The translations under genes and the position numbers were made by a program. Below, piece after piece: positions 35,945-48,023 of a DNA stretch of 64,000 nt; the stretch's first letter is position 1; each line of letters opens with the position of its first letter. The stretch spans positions 28,129,710 through 28,193,709 of the forward strand of contig NC_061863.1 in the NCBI RefSeq assembly GCF_907164915.1. The letters run 5' to 3'. The notes below the pieces were generated by a model. That model did no database searches. It was not told the DNA's origin and saw only the letters and a list, made by a program, of their open reading frames with translations. The stretch is from Impatiens glandulifera. Lineage: Eukaryota > Streptophyta > Magnoliopsida > Ericales > Balsaminaceae.

Positions 35945-36600
35945 TTGAGGACCGAGAGATCCGACCGAGGATCCTCGGTTCGGAGCAAACTCTAGGACCG
36001 AGAAAATCAACATAGGACTGAGAGGTTAGCCAAATATTCTTAAGTTATGACCGAGAGGTCCGACTGATATTGTTGTGCTTGGAACGAGAAATCCGATCTA
36101 GGATTTTCACTTGGGACTGAGAGGTCCGACCTTGGAACCGAGAGTCCCAAAACCTAGGACCGAGAGACCCGACCAAGGATCCTCATCTAGGACCGAGAGA
36201 TTTAACCTAGGAACGAGACTCCCAGGGATCACAACCGAGAAATTTAAACATGGGACCGACAACCCCATGACCTAGGACTGAGAGGTTTGAATCCGAGATC
36301 GAGACTCCCAATACTTAAGACCGAGAGGTCTAACCTAGGGACCGAGCATCCCAAGATTGGGACCGAAATCCCCCGAGCCCCTAACTGAGGAACTTAGCCT
36401 AGAGCTAGCCTTGGACTGATAGGTTTATACACCTCGATTGAAAAACCTAGCAATAGGCTAGTCCAAGACCGATAGGTTTTTACACTTAGACTAGTAAGAT
36501 CAGCCAAGGACAAAGAGTCCTTAGCATCTCGACCGAGGAATTAGACCAAGAGCTCTCGAGCCCAAAACGAGGGTCTCGGACCCCGAACGACAAAAACGAA
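35945..36600. repeat. Degenerate tandem repeat of 'gaccgagaggtccga'-type units
   Basis: More than twenty imperfect copies of (t/a)aggaccgagaggtccgacc with spacing near 20-40 bases, for example at 35948, 36046, 36113, 36148, 36190 and 36320. All frames contain stops, so it is not a coding repeat. Confidence 0.7.
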
Positions 36601-37039
36601 CCCCAACCTCATGACTCCGATCCTAAGGCCTTTTTGGTTCCACTTTTCAATTTTTTTTTTAATTTTGGGACTCTAAATCATTTTCTAAAATCCCTAAAAA
36701 CTAGAAAATGTATTTTAAATATTTTAGGGATATTTTCACAAAACATTTTCAACAAAGGCTCGTTTGATGTTTATTAAGAAACCCTAATGCCTTTAAAAAT
36801 GACTTATATTCTTAAGGTATTTCCACCTTAGTTATCATCTACAACAAGTACCAACACTAATCTTCTCTCTTTGTTCATTTGAGAATAAAATTTTAGTATT
36901 TGAAATAACATCACGTTGATCATTTGATACTAAGAGGCCTTATTTCACCTATTTTTGAAGAGCATAAACCCCCTTCTTGTTTCTAAGGTATCCAATTTGG
37001 AAAGAAAATAGTTAAAATTTCTATGATAGAATACCAAGA

Positions 37040-37255
37040 ATTACAATGATTGCGAAGTTTATTGTATGAGGCATATGGAGACATATATGGGTCACACCAA
37101 AGGATGGAGATGTGGCTTCAACATCAAAAAAATGGTCGAGAAACAAATAAAATCATTGAGTATGGATTATATCGTGTCTATCCTCGAGTCCGATATAAAC
37201 AATCTATGGCACGGGATGATGGTTTATTGTGTAAAAATATATAGAGATTGTTAAA
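37040..37255 (+). pseudogene. Ulp1-like protease, C-terminal fragment
   Basis: It encodes DCEVYCMRHMETYMGHTKGW, then KKMVEKQIKSLSMDYIVSIL and a stop, homologous to the C-terminal catalytic-Cys region of the 25-kb protease gene (TNCGIFCMRHMETYEGQVKGW). Upstream exons with the His and Asp were not found; the preceding sequence is the LTR-like repeat. Confidence 0.8.
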
Positions 37256-37379
37256 TTGAAAAATATAATATATGTAGTTCACAAATTGACATTATAAATC
37301 GTATTTGCTTTTAAATTATTAATAAGCATTATAGGCGTAAATGCTTTTACATTACTATGTTCATGGTTCTACATCAATT

Positions 37380-38010
37380 TAGCGAAGCAAGTATCACTAG
37401 GTAGTGCTTGTTTCACTCTTATTAGCGTTGTAAATATAAATGAAGCAAGCGTCACTAGGTAGCGCTTCTTCATCTCTATGAACACTGTAAAAATGTAGTG
37501 AAGAGAGTATCACTAGGTATCACTTTTTTCACTGTATTAATGCCGTAAAAATGTATTAAAGAGCATCACTGGATAGCGCTTGTTTCACTCCTATTAGCAC
37601 TGTAAATATAAATGAAGTAGGCATCACTAGGTAACGCTTTTTTCATTCTATTAACGCTGTAAAAATGTAGTGAAGAGAGAATCAATAGGTAACGCTTCTT
37701 TCACTGTATTAGCTACATAAAAATGTAATGAAGAAAGCATCACTAGTTAGCGCTTCTTCCACTCTATTAGCGTTGTAAAAATGTAGTGAAGAGAGATTCA
37801 CTAGTTAGTGCTTGTTTCAGCCTTTTTAATTCTCCAGTAAGGTTTATATGAAGGCATAAATGGGTTTTCATGAATTTAAATTACCGTGTAAATGATTTTA
37901 CATCAAAGTTTTAAATGCTCGGTAGCGCTTGTTTCACTCATATAAGCGTTGTAAATACCTAGTGAAACAAGCATCACTCGTTAGCGCTTGTTTCACCTTT
38001 TTTAATTCTC
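37380..38010. repeat. Tandem array between the two MULE genes of copy 2
   Basis: Units of about 60-65 bases read aatgtagtgaagagag-atcactaggta-gcgctt-tttcactctattagcgctgtaaa. At least eight copies lie in 37380-37830 and two more at 37910-38010. Each unit is itself palindromic (gaag..gcg..cactaggtag-cgc-ttcttc), echoing the GCGAA/TTCGC motif of the first MULE but with different sequence. Confidence 0.78.
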
Positions 38011-38149
38011 TAGTGGGGTTTACATGAAAGCATAAATTGGTTTTCATTAAAGTGGTTATGGTTTTACAAAAATTTACATGCATATATTTTACTGTGTTAA
38101 TGGGTTTACATCAAATTTACATGTATATATTTCAGCTTCTACATAAAAT

Positions 38150-39530
38150 TGAAAATTGAGAGTTGAGATGACAAAAGAACAATGAATGTTGTATCATCGT
38201 CCATGCTCAAACTTTCGTCCCATGGTTGTAGTTGTGGAGTTGAAAATTCAATAGTTGTTGGAATTGACTTCAAGGCTGGAACGGTAAAATAATTTAAAAG
38301 TTGTTAGTAAATATTAACTTCCAATGAATAACATAATTATTGTTATATGGAGTTAAGAAATGACATACTAAATTTATTGTTGATTGACTTTTTTCTTGTT
38401 GGTTTTCTTTTCTATGAATTCTTCTCTATGCCACCTTTCATTCTCTTACAATATTCTATTTTCTTCTTAGATTTAATTCCTTTGACTCGAATAGAGGTAC
38501 CCTCACTAGAAGCTAATCCAATTGGTGGTGTTTGAGTCTTTATATCATGTTGTAACCTATCATCCATAAACTTACATTGGCTCCGTAACATTGTTTTTTC
38601 AAATACTTATACGTATTATCTCTTTATGCTGCCTTTGTAAATAAATGCATAGACAAACAACATAAATCTCTATATCGGATATTTTGAAATTGTCTCGGAT
38701 CAACATTACTGTTTTCCATCATTGAATAATTTATTGTAAAATATCCTTCTTTTTCCGTTCTAGTCCACCTCATTAGAAATCTTGATCACGTTTCTCATCG
38801 TGAATATCTTTAGAATGTGAGCACACAAAATTCCACCAAAATCAAATTTACGATAGCTACACTCAATATTATCACCATTTTTATGAACTATGAATGTATG
38901 ATGATATCTCCTTTTGTAGGGAGTTATTTTATATTTTGTGTGTATCAACATCTCCAATCATTTCTACATCGCAATCATGGGACATAAACCTTTTCTATTA
39001 AAACATTTAAATAGCTCAGGAGTGTAAACCATACTTGCATCTTTTAAGATCTCAATGGGGTAGGACAAACATGGAACACTAGTAATTGATTTGAAATCAG
39101 CTTTTAACTTATCATATCTACGTTCCTTAATGAGTCTATTAAAATGTTTGGAAAATTCCAAGAACTTGTGTTTGTAGGAGACATACATTTTCAACATACT
39201 ATTAATGCTCTCACTTCTTTGTGTTGTAGTCATATCAGTACAAAACATATATCGTCCATATGCTAAAGCCCATTTTTTCCTAATGCAAAACATACTCTTC
39301 AACCAATCGTTGTCTTCAAGCGCATACTTAGTCAACATTTGATCCCAGGATTCAAGAAACTCTCTCTCTTCATCAAAATAATATATACATGAAGAAAAAT
39401 TATTCGAAAACTCTCTGAACTCATGAAACACAGAGCTTAAATGTATGGCTGAATTTTGAAAATGTGCCAAAATCACAGATGATGATTTGTTTCATTTCAT
39501 TTAGTTGTTAAGGCGTTAGCCATGGCTGCG
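38150..39530 (-). pseudogene. MULE transposase copy 2, 3' part
   Basis: From high to low coordinates: decayed TNHHLxxWHIFQN, then an open block 39476-38964 (SAIHLSSVFHEFREFSNNFS, WALAYGRYMFCTDMTTTQRS, ESINSML, KFLEFSKHF). Next is a frame change, the SWIM finger (CSYRKFDFGGILCAHILKIF; one Cys of the first pair is Tyr), the region matching DPSELHNIRYRDLCGLSMH, and the last exon near 38290-38160. Homologous along its length to the transposase at 21.5-24.3 kb. Several stops and frame changes. Confidence 0.85.
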
Positions 39531-41309
39531 TGTTTGATAGGATCGGTGTTACCAATAAAGACTAGGGTCTGACTATTGATAACATCTTATGATAAACGAT
39601 TTGATAATAATCCTGTGAGGAATTATTATCTGTTTCTATTCTTCAGAAATCCTCTGAACTCTTGAAATGGATTTAAGTGCGGAAGTGTTCGTCGGATTTG
39701 AATCTTTGAACGACTGAAGGTAAATGGCAGAAATTAAAGAACACTGAGAGTTTTATGGATGTTCGGAGATAAACTCCTACGTCACCCCTTCTTCCACAAC
39801 CGGAAGGATATCCACTAAATACTTTAAATCGAATACAACTTACTGAGATAACTAACTCTATGTTGAACAGAACAACCTCTGTTCAACTTACAATATTCTC
39901 AACAATATTCTCACAGCTAGACAGTAATTGAATCTCTCTCTTGAGCTTGAATGATGATAGAAATCAGTAATAGCAAGAGCAAGTAATTTCGTGTGTTCAA
40001 TTGATTCGATGATTGAGTAAATGTTCAAGTGATCTGGTGATTCATTCGTTGTCCTTGAGAATCTATTTGTAGTAGAAGGACACCAACGTTTGAATCTTCT
40101 TCGTGGACACGTGACAAGTGTCCGTTGGAAGGCCTCCCATAGTACTAGAATAATACAGACTCTGAGCAAATGGATCGTGGCTGTACCGAACTAGTAGTGC
40201 ACCGAATATCCTTTGATATTGTTTTGTACTAGATAGGCAGTTGAAAGGATATTTGCGTACGTGGCGTTCGTTCATTTGATACAATTAGCTGTCTTGTCAG
40301 ACTACACAGAAGTGAGTGGAGCATGAGTAGTAAATAACTAGTTGATCATGGTTAGATGTATGTTTTCTTCAGACGACTGTTGAAGCAAGGCATTAAACGT
40401 GCTCTGTTAGACCTCATCTAAAGGAGTTAGACGTCCTTGTCTAACTACGCATCCTTTAAGACCTCGTGTAAAGGAGTTAGACGACCTTGTCTAACTACGC
40501 ATCCTTTAAGACATCGTCTAAAGGATTTAGACGAACTTTTCTAACTACGCATCCCTTTAGACCTTGTGTAAAGGAGTTAGACGTCCTCGTCTAACTACGC
40601 ATCTCTTTAGACCTTGTCTAAGGGAGTTAGATGTCCCCGTCTAACTACGCATCCCTTTAGACCTCGTCTAAAGGAGTTAGACGACCTCGTCTAACTATGC
40701 ATCCCTTTAGACCTCGTCTAAAGGAGTTAGACGTCCTCATCTAGCTACACATCCCTTTAGATCTCGTCTAAAGGAGTTAGACATCCTCGTCTAACTACGC
40801 ATCCCTTTAGACCTTATCTAAAGGAGTTAGACGACCTCGTTTAACTACGCATCCCTTTAGACCTCGTCTAATTACGTTTCCCTTTAGAGTTCGTCTAAAG
40901 GAGTTAAACGTCCTCGTCTAACTACGTTTGTCTTTAGACTTCATCTAAAAGAGTTAGACGACCTTGTCAAACTACATTTCCCTTTAGACTTCGTCTAAAG
41001 GAGTTAGACTACCATGTCTAACTACGTTTCTCTTTATACTTCGTCTAAAGGAGTTAGACGTCCTCGTCTAACTACGTTTGACGTCTATTTAGCCTGCTTA
41101 GATCACATCTAAATTTGCATAGTCTTATGCACCTTCACAAAAACAAATAGACAACTTATCTTTATTATAATTAAACATCTAGCGTTATTCTATTTAAACA
41201 TCATCAAAATTCCATTGTTTAATATTTCATAGATTTTGTTTATTTCTAAGTTAATTACTTCTCACTTAATTAACTCTTTTCTTTACTTTGTTTTTAATTT
41301 TTCCCAACA
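39531..41309 (-). mobile_element. Solo LTR (copia family related to the 41-53 kb element), minus orientation
   Basis: It starts TGTTTG and ends CCAACA, splitting a transposase gene whose two halves are collinear. Its interior shares the phrase ttttatggatgttcggagataaactcctacgt with the reverse complement of the copia 3' LTR (53070-53107) and with the solo LTR at 54 kb, giving family and orientation. A clear 5-bp target duplication was not seen (flanks ctgcg and gtctt), so the outer borders may be off by a few bases. Confidence 0.72.
40388..41085. repeat. ~50-bp tandem repeat inside the solo LTR
   Basis: About fourteen copies of a unit such as ctttagacctcgtctaaa followed by ggagttagacgtcctcgtctaactacgcatcc. 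Each unit contains two small inverted pairs (TTAGAC/GTCTAA). Copies beyond 40880 change catcc to tttcc, giving two subfamilies. Confidence 0.88.
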
Positions 41310-41391
41310 GTCTTGATCTGTAAGAATGGTTTCGATTTTTTTGCCACGCATAACTGTGGTGAAAGTCTCAAAATTCATAGTAGTTTCATTG
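41310..41391 (-). pseudogene. MULE transposase copy 2, piece beyond the solo LTR
   Basis: The minus strand encodes NETTMNFETFTTVMRGKK and TILTDQD, continuing directly into the TAMA-like sequence at 39530 if the solo LTR is removed. It ends at 41391 against copia LTR sequence. Confidence 0.85.
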
Positions 41392-41692
41392 TATTTACTT
41401 TATGTCGGTCTTGTGCTCTAACCGACTCTGCCTAAACCGACATACTAAATCCCAAAACTGACCCAGCAATCCCAAACCGACCTCATCTAAATCCGGTTCT
41501 GTCCATCCAGTGTGTGTGTTGCTTCAACCTGAAACAAACCACTTCCGCACTTGAACTAGGTTCAAGGGTTTGTGACAGTTTGTGTAGTATTGAAACCCGG
41601 TGTTAATCTCTAACCGGATTAAACACCAACCGTTGAGTGAAGGCGTTAACCGGCCAGACCCCGGTCCCCCAGCCGCGACCTAGATCCTAACA
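41392..41692 (+). repeat. Truncated 5' LTR of the copia element
   Basis: Nearly identical to 53119-53417 from tatttactttatgtcggtc to cgacctagatcctaa, and ends properly in CTAACA. Everything upstream in the LTR (TATA box, start) is missing and replaced by MULE sequence. Confidence 0.88.
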
Positions 41693-41694
41693 AT

Positions 41695-41706
41695 TGGTAT
41701 CAGAGC
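41695..41706 (+). other. Primer-binding site (initiator Met tRNA)
   Basis: TGGTATCAGAGC, the standard 12-base complement of plant initiator tRNA-Met, lies two bases after the LTR end CTAACA. Confidence 0.92.
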
Positions 41707-41731
41707 AGTTAGTTTCAATACTCAAGCAAGC

Positions 41732-43420
41732 ATGTCGTTTGATAGGCCCCCAATGCTAGAAGGTGACGACTTTTCCAACTGGAAGGCACGCATGCACCTG
41801 CATTTAATCACCATGGATGACGAGATGCAGTTCATCCTGACCGAAGGACCGGTAAAGATTGATAAAGACAGAAAGGACTGGACAGCTGAAGACAAGAGAA
41901 GAAAAAATCTGGACAACCATGGCATAAACCGCATCTCTAACGGTTTGGACAGAAATACGTTTTGTAAGGTCAGAGATCACAAAACCGCAAAGGAGATATG
42001 GGAAGCGGTGATTCAAATTCATGAGGGAAATGAAAGAACTAAGGAAAACAAGATAATGGTGGCTACCCAGAAGTTTGAAAATATCAAGATGAAACCAGGA
42101 GAAACAATGAGAGAATACAGTGACCGGTTCACAGATGTGATAGACGAGCTATCAACTCTTGGCAAGAAGTATGACAACAAGGAAGTCATCATGAAAGCGC
42201 TAAGATCTCTTTCAAGTGCATGGGATATAAAGACAATGGTGATGAGGGAATAAAACTGTCTAAGCAAGATGAAGCTACACGATGTATTCGAAGATCTTAA
42301 GGCATATGAGTTTGAAATGAGATCTATGACTGAAGATGAAGTCTCAGCCTCAACCTCAACCTGAGCATTGGTCACATCCACAGAACCGGTTGCTCCTACA
42401 CTGATCAGAACCGCTGAATAGTTCACCGAGGATGCCATGGCAATGCTTGCACAGAAATTTGGCAGATTCATGAAGAGAAGCCAACCGACAAACAACAACA
42501 ACTATAACTACGGTGATAAATCTAATATTAGATGTTATAACTGCAATTGTTTGGGACATTTCAGGTGGGAATGTAGAAAACCAAGACGGGATGACCGAAA
42601 CCGGACGATCAGAATCACTGAAATAACTATCAACAAACCGGTGAAGGAAGTGAAGTTCAGAAAGAACTGATAGCCGATGATGGAGGAAGCTTATGGACTC
42701 ACAATGACAGTGATGATGAACTCACATGCCTTATGGCAAACGAGGAACAAGTATTCGACTCTCCTTGTGAAGAATTTACTAAAGATGAGTTATTCAATGC
42801 ACTAAATGATATGGTAGCAGAATATAGGAACCTATTAACATTAATACCTATCCAACTGAACTTTAGAACCGACCCCATAGCACCTACCTTGACCGAACCA
42901 AAAACCATTCAACCTGATAGAATCCTGCAAACCGAGACAACGCTGAAACTATCCTCTGAGACCAAACAGTTCGAAGAATCAGTCCAAGAGCTGACCGAAG
43001 AGGATGAGGCTCGAATCCAGTATAGAATAGCTGCATGGAAAAGATCTAGTGACATGGTGAACTAGATGTCTAAGTACAAAAGACATCCCAAATGCAAATT
43101 TAGTCTTGGGTACAAAGACAACGAATCCGCCAACCGGAACCATTTAGACAAAATAAAGCTTACAAAAGGCAACCTTCCCTTTGTAAAGTTTGTCAAGAGC
43201 TCTTTAACCGACAATGAGGAACTAAGTGCCTCATATCCGGAAGACGAACTAATCTATGTAAGTCCAACTAGCTCTGAAAAATGGTTTCACCATGAGAAAA
43301 GGATAGCCAACCGGCCCAAAAGAAAGAAAGCTGAACCACATAGGTTAAACCAAAGGCCACCTCTGAATAAGGCACCTTTAGAAAGCCGAAAGACTCCAAA
43401 CCGAGTGCAGAAAAACTAAT
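41732..43420 (+). pseudogene. Copia Gag and gag-pol linker
   Basis: It starts MSFDRPPMLEGDDFSNWK, then the copia-type gag core (AKEIWEAVIQIHEGN, NIKMKPGETMREYSDRF, ALRSLSSAWD) and a zinc knuckle CYNCNCLGHFRWEC (CX2CX4HX4C) near 42530-42575. An acidic linker with CLMANEE and EKWFHHEK follows. In-frame stops at 42251 (TAA), 42362 (TGA), 42419 (TAG) and 43063 (TAG) are each one C-to-T step from a sense codon. A frame change lies after the zinc knuckle. Confidence 0.88.
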
Positions 43421-43485
43421 TAGAACCATAACCGGGAAAGTTGTTCGACTTATTAAAGTCTGGATACCTAAGGGACTAATCGCTT

Positions 43486-46400
43486 GTGGACCCAAGTAAA
43501 TGTGGGTACCAAATAATTGTAAATATGTATATTTTGCAGGATATGAAGAAACGGCTAGGAAACTCTGAGTGGTACCTGGATAGCGGTTGTTCCAGACACA
43601 TGACTGGGAACAACAATCTTCTAACCGACATCAAAATAGAAACTGGTGCAATGATCACCTTCGGTGACAACTCAAAAGGTAGAAGTGTGGGCAAGGGTAA
43701 GATTGTCCATGGTAATTTAACAATTGATAATGTACTCTTAGTTGAAAACCTGCATTTTAACCTGTTAAGCATTAGTCAAATGTGTGATGCTGGATACACT
43801 GTAGAATTTCTTAAACATGCATGCTTAGTTAAAAATTCTCAAGGTATCATACTACTAACCGGAAATATGTTAGGAAATATATACAAGGTAGATTGGAAAA
43901 ATAAAGTAGAATACCCTGTTTGCATGGTGGCTAAAACCGATCAAACCTGCCTGTGGCATAAGAGGTTGAACCACTTAAACCTGAAAACTTTAAACTATAT
44001 CCGCGGTAAAAAGCTAGTTGAAGGAATTCCTGATATAGTATTCAATAAGGATAAGGTCTGTTCAGCATGTCAAATGGGTAAACAAACTAAGTCAACCTTC
44101 AAGAGTAAATAACACATTCAATCTAACCGTTGCTTAGATCTTCTTCACATGGACTTATTTGGACCGATTAGGGTCGTCAGCCTAGGAGGTATGCTTTATA
44201 CTATGGTAGTTGTTGATAATTATTCTAGGTATACATGGGTAATATTCTTGGCATCCAAACGTAAAACCGCATCAAATTTGATTACACTGCTTAAACGTTT
44301 ACAAAATGAAAAATCAACACGCATCAATAGCATTAGGAGTGATAGAGGAATCGAATTTACAAATAGTACTCTAAATGCATTCCTTGATGAATCCGGTATT
44401 AGACACGAGTTGTCTAGTGCCAGGACTCCTCAACAGAACGGCCTGGCTAAGAGAAGAAACCGAACTCTCAAGGAAGTCGCACGGTCCATGATAGCCGATT
44501 CGGGTATTGCCTAGAAATTATAGGCTGAGGCTATCAATACTGCATGTCACACACAAAATCGGTCTCTCATTAACAAGTTTCACAACAAAACACCGTATGA
44601 AGTATACTTTGATAGGACTCCTAACCTTAAGTATCTTAAGATTTTCGGTTGTAAATGCTACATTCACATAAATGGCAAAACCTACCTATCTGCTTTTGAT
44701 GAAAAATCCGATATTGGGATCATGTTAGGTTACTCAGAAGTCAGTAAAGCTTATAGAGTGTATAACACTAGAACTTTAACCGTGGAGGAATCACTTCATG
44801 TCGTTTTCGATGAATCGGTTGAAAGCAACACTGCATCATCCTTTAATCTACACAACAGATTGGAAAACAACAATATCCACTCTGATAGTGAAGATGAGAT
44901 TTCGGTTTTTAGACGGTTTGTCCATGACCAAATGGGTAATGATGAAACCCAGTCGGATCAAGTTGTCACACGGCAGGAAGCTGACACCTCGGTTCAAACT
45001 GAGGAAATCGGTCGGTCTGACATCCTTGTTCAGCCTACCGATATGTCTAGTCTTGATCAAGTAAACGGTGATTTGGTAGACACTCCTGAACCGAATCTCA
45101 AAAGGAACACAAATCATCCTCTTGAGCTAATTATAGGTGATCCTTCAGAACCCGTTCGAACTAGGCGAAAAATTCTGGAGGAATATTTCAATTCCGCTTT
45201 TATATCCCAGATTGAGCCGAAAAGAGTGGATGAAGCATTGTCAGATCCGGATTGGATCTTGGGAATGCAAGAAGAGTTAAACCAGTTTGAGAGTAATAAA
45301 GTCTGGTACCTAGTCCTTAGACCGAAAGATCAACCGGTCATAGGAACAAGATGGGTATTTATAAATAAACTCAATGAAGACGGTTTGGTCACGAGGAACA
45401 AATCCAGATTAGTGGCACAAGGATACAAACAGGATGAAGGCATTGATTTTGAAGAATCATTTGACCCTGTAGGTAGGATTGAAGCAAGCCATTAGGACTT
45501 TTCTGGCTTTTGCTGCTTTCAAAAATTTTAAAGTTTTTCAAATGGATGTCAAAACTACATTTTTGAATGGTGAACTACGTGAAGAAGTATATGTTGAACA
45601 ACCACCCGGTTTCAAAAATGCTGACCTGCCTAATCATGTATACCGATTGAACAAAGCATTGTACGGTTTGAAGCAAGCTCCTAGAGCTTGGTATGATACA
45701 CTAACCGTATTTTTGTTAAAACATGATTTCACCATCGGTTCGGTGGACAAAACACTATTTAAATTTGAGAAAATGGAACATATCCTACTTGTTCAAATAT
45801 ATATAGATGATATCATCTTCGGATCAACCGATCCTAAGCTATGTGAAAAATTCTCAACATTGATGACTAACAAATTTGAGATGAATATGATGGGAGAATT
45901 AAGCTTCTTCCTAGGCCTTCAGGTCAAGCAACTCGATGTAGGAACTTTCATCAGTCAACCTAAATACACAAAGGAACTTCTAAAGAAATTTGGGATGGAT
46001 ACATGCTCCTCAGCCGCTACCCCAATGAGCTCATCGGTCAAACTGGACAAGGATGATGACGGTCAGGCAGTAGACCTGACAGCTTACCGAGGAATCATCG
46101 GCTCTCTCCTATACCTGACAGAAAGTAGACCAGATATACTATTTGCGGTCGGTGTGTGTGGAAGATTCCAAGCTAATCCAAAACAGTCTCACTACACAGC
46201 CGCAAAGCGAATCTTGAAATACCTAAAGGGAACCCCTAAAGTTGGCCTGTGGTATCCAAAGGACTCATCTTTTAACCTCACAAGTTACTCAGATGCAGAT
46301 TATGCAGGTTGTAAAGTTGACAGAAAAAGTACCAGCGGAGCATGCCAATTCTTAGGTGATCGGCTTGTTTCATGGCACAACAAGAAATAGACATCGGTTG

Positions 46401-46765
46401 CCACGTCAACCGCAGTAGCTGAATATCTGGCAGTCGGAAGTTGCTGTTCACAACTTCTATGGATCCAACAACAACTGAAGGATTTTGGTATCACAGCCGA
46501 AGAGTCTCCGATATTCTATGATAACACAAGTGCCATAGCAATCACTTACAATCCGGTTCTATATTCTAGAACCAAGCACATCGACATAAGGCATCACTTC
46601 ATCCGGGAACATGTCATGTTGAAGCATATCCGGCTGGAATACGTATCAAAAGAACAACAAGTAGCCGATATCTTCACAAAGCCCCTGCAGGAAACTAAGT
46701 TTTCTCACTTCAGAATCATACTTGATTTAACCGATATAAATCAGCTCATCTCTAGAAATGTCTAA
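43486..46765 (+). pseudogene. Copia Pol: protease, integrase, reverse transcriptase, RNase H
   Basis: Protease active site WYLDSGCSRHMTGN (43570). Integrase zinc domain (HKRLNHLNLKTLNYI, CSACQMGKQ) and core (HMDLFGPI with the first D, SIRSDRGIEF with the second). The usual catalytic Glu in PQQNG-xx-ExxNRT is Lys (GLAKRRNRT), itself disabling. Reverse transcriptase has [38 protein letters not shown] and the catalytic YIDDIIFGST (45800). RNase H has SYSDADYAGCKVDRKSTSG, FYDNTSAI and KHIDIRHHFIRE. Stops at 44110, 44512, 44521 and 46388 are transition-type. A 4-base insertion near 45485 shifts the frame at the start of the catalytic RT domain. Confidence 0.93.
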
Positions 46766-47279
46766 AAGGGAAAATCGGTTCGGACAGACAAAACCGGTAG
46801 TTCCTCCTAAATTGTCGAATTTAAAATAAACCAAGTTACCTATTGAAGAACTGTTATGTTTATCAGTTAGAGTAAACCGACCGGTTACTTAGTGCATGCA
46901 CCAATTAACCGCATCGGAACAAATGACTGAAAACCGACCGGTTTGGAAATAATATACTCCGGCTTATTTGGCTTCTGAACAAAAGTGGAATAATTATCTG
47001 TGTTTAGGTTTATCTGTTCTTAAAAGATACATTTTCAAAGAAAAATGGTCATACCTCAAAAGACGTGAAGATATGATATCTTTCACCGTCCAGGCCTATG
47101 ACTCACATCCTAGGTTGTAGACATGCTTATTTCATGCAATTTGTTTTATCCTATGGTCAATAGAATACATCAACTGTCATCCACTAGATAATACTATCAT
47201 CCTTCTACTAATATATAACTTAGGCAAACAACAGACAAAATGTTCACAAGTATCAACTTATCCTCTCACTAAGACAAAA
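46766..47279. other. Spacer between pol and post-pol frame A
   Basis: Non-coding; repeated cc(g)gt/aaccgg words typical of this element. A TATA-like run (taatatataact) near 47210 lies about 70 bases before frame A. Confidence 0.45.
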
Positions 47280-48023
47280 ATGTCTCAGTTTCCAAACATT
47301 CTTCAAGTTGATTTTGATTCAGCTCAAAGTACAGAACACTATGAAATCTTCAAAATGATTAAGTCACTTGAAGATACCGGTCTAAAATCCTTCCTAGATG
47401 ACAGACATGTCATCTTCCCCGAAACCGTCCTGGAGTTCTTTTATAACGCCAGGGTTTTCCGTGGTACCCCTCATTTCGACACCCTCATTCAATCTAAGGT
47501 CGGAGGGACAGTGTTTGACTTCTCGGAGAGTGACTTCGCCAGATGCTTCGATCTTCCGAAGCAAGGGATCACTGATCTAAACGTCCCGGCCGGACTAAAA
47601 GCCGAAATTTCCTTAAGCTTCTCTCGGTCAAACCATCTGGTCAGTGACCACGGTACTAGGTCATCATTGAGGATTGAATACCAGCTACTCAATGATATCA
47701 TCGGTCGTGGCATCCTAGGCAAGGATGTGACCAACACCTAGTGTGCTACAGCTTTCAATATGTTGGCCGCTATCACAACAGATACGTCAGTCAACTGGTT
47801 TAGGGTGCTATTCGATGTCATGATCTGGATGATCAGCATCCGTCAAACCGGCCTTATTCCTCAGATCAGCTGCCTACTCATGGAACTCGGTGCTCCACTC
47901 TGTCCGGGTGAAGAACTGAATCAGGCCCAGGTCATAACCAAGGAAGTTGCTGATTCATTCTATGAGCGGTTCGAGAAGGCATGGAAGAGGAAGAATCGAC
48001 ACCTCAACTCCTCTGGCAATTAA
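47280..48023 (+). pseudogene. Post-pol frame A of the copia element (247 codons, one stop)
   Basis: The frame starts MSQFPNILQVDFDSAQ. It shares with frames B and C the order QVDFDxxxx, LxDTGLxxFL, EFFxNA, GGTVFDFSESDFARCFDLP, then SVNWFRVLF. The EFFxxA...G(x)TxxFxExxFAxxFxLP core resembles the 'putative plant transposon protein' domain of retrotransposon accessory genes; that link is by motif memory. A TAG at 47739-47741 (codon 154), one step from CAG, splits it. The ending is a Lys/Arg-rich helix. Function unknown; such frames in Sireviruses are often called envelope-like, but I see no signal peptide or membrane span. Confidence 0.75.

Larger units (their letters stand above)
35030..36930 (+). 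repeat. LTR-like non-coding repeat with TATA box
   Basis: A TATAAATA box at 35186-35193, a C/A-rich leader after it, the 400-bp block shared in inverse orientation with 17.9-18.3 kb, and a long degenerate repeat region suggest an LTR or leader of a retrotransposon. No TG/CA borders or coding region were identified, so a solo LTR is only one possibility. Confidence 0.35.
37040..41391 (-). mobile_element. Second, inverted, truncated copy of the MULE, interrupted by a solo LTR
   Basis: It carries a Ulp1 C-terminal fragment (+, 37.04-37.25 kb) and the transposase (-, 38.15-39.53 and 41.31-41.39 kb): the same convergent order as the large MULE but flipped. A solo LTR (39531-41309) splits the transposase between codons for the DQD and TAMA motif. 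The copy stops abruptly at 41391 where copia LTR sequence begins. Confidence 0.82.

Noticed and set aside
40388..41085. Regularly spaced repeats resembling a CRISPR array
   Set aside because: There are no unique spacers; units are contiguous and lie in a plant LTR, so it is a minisatellite.
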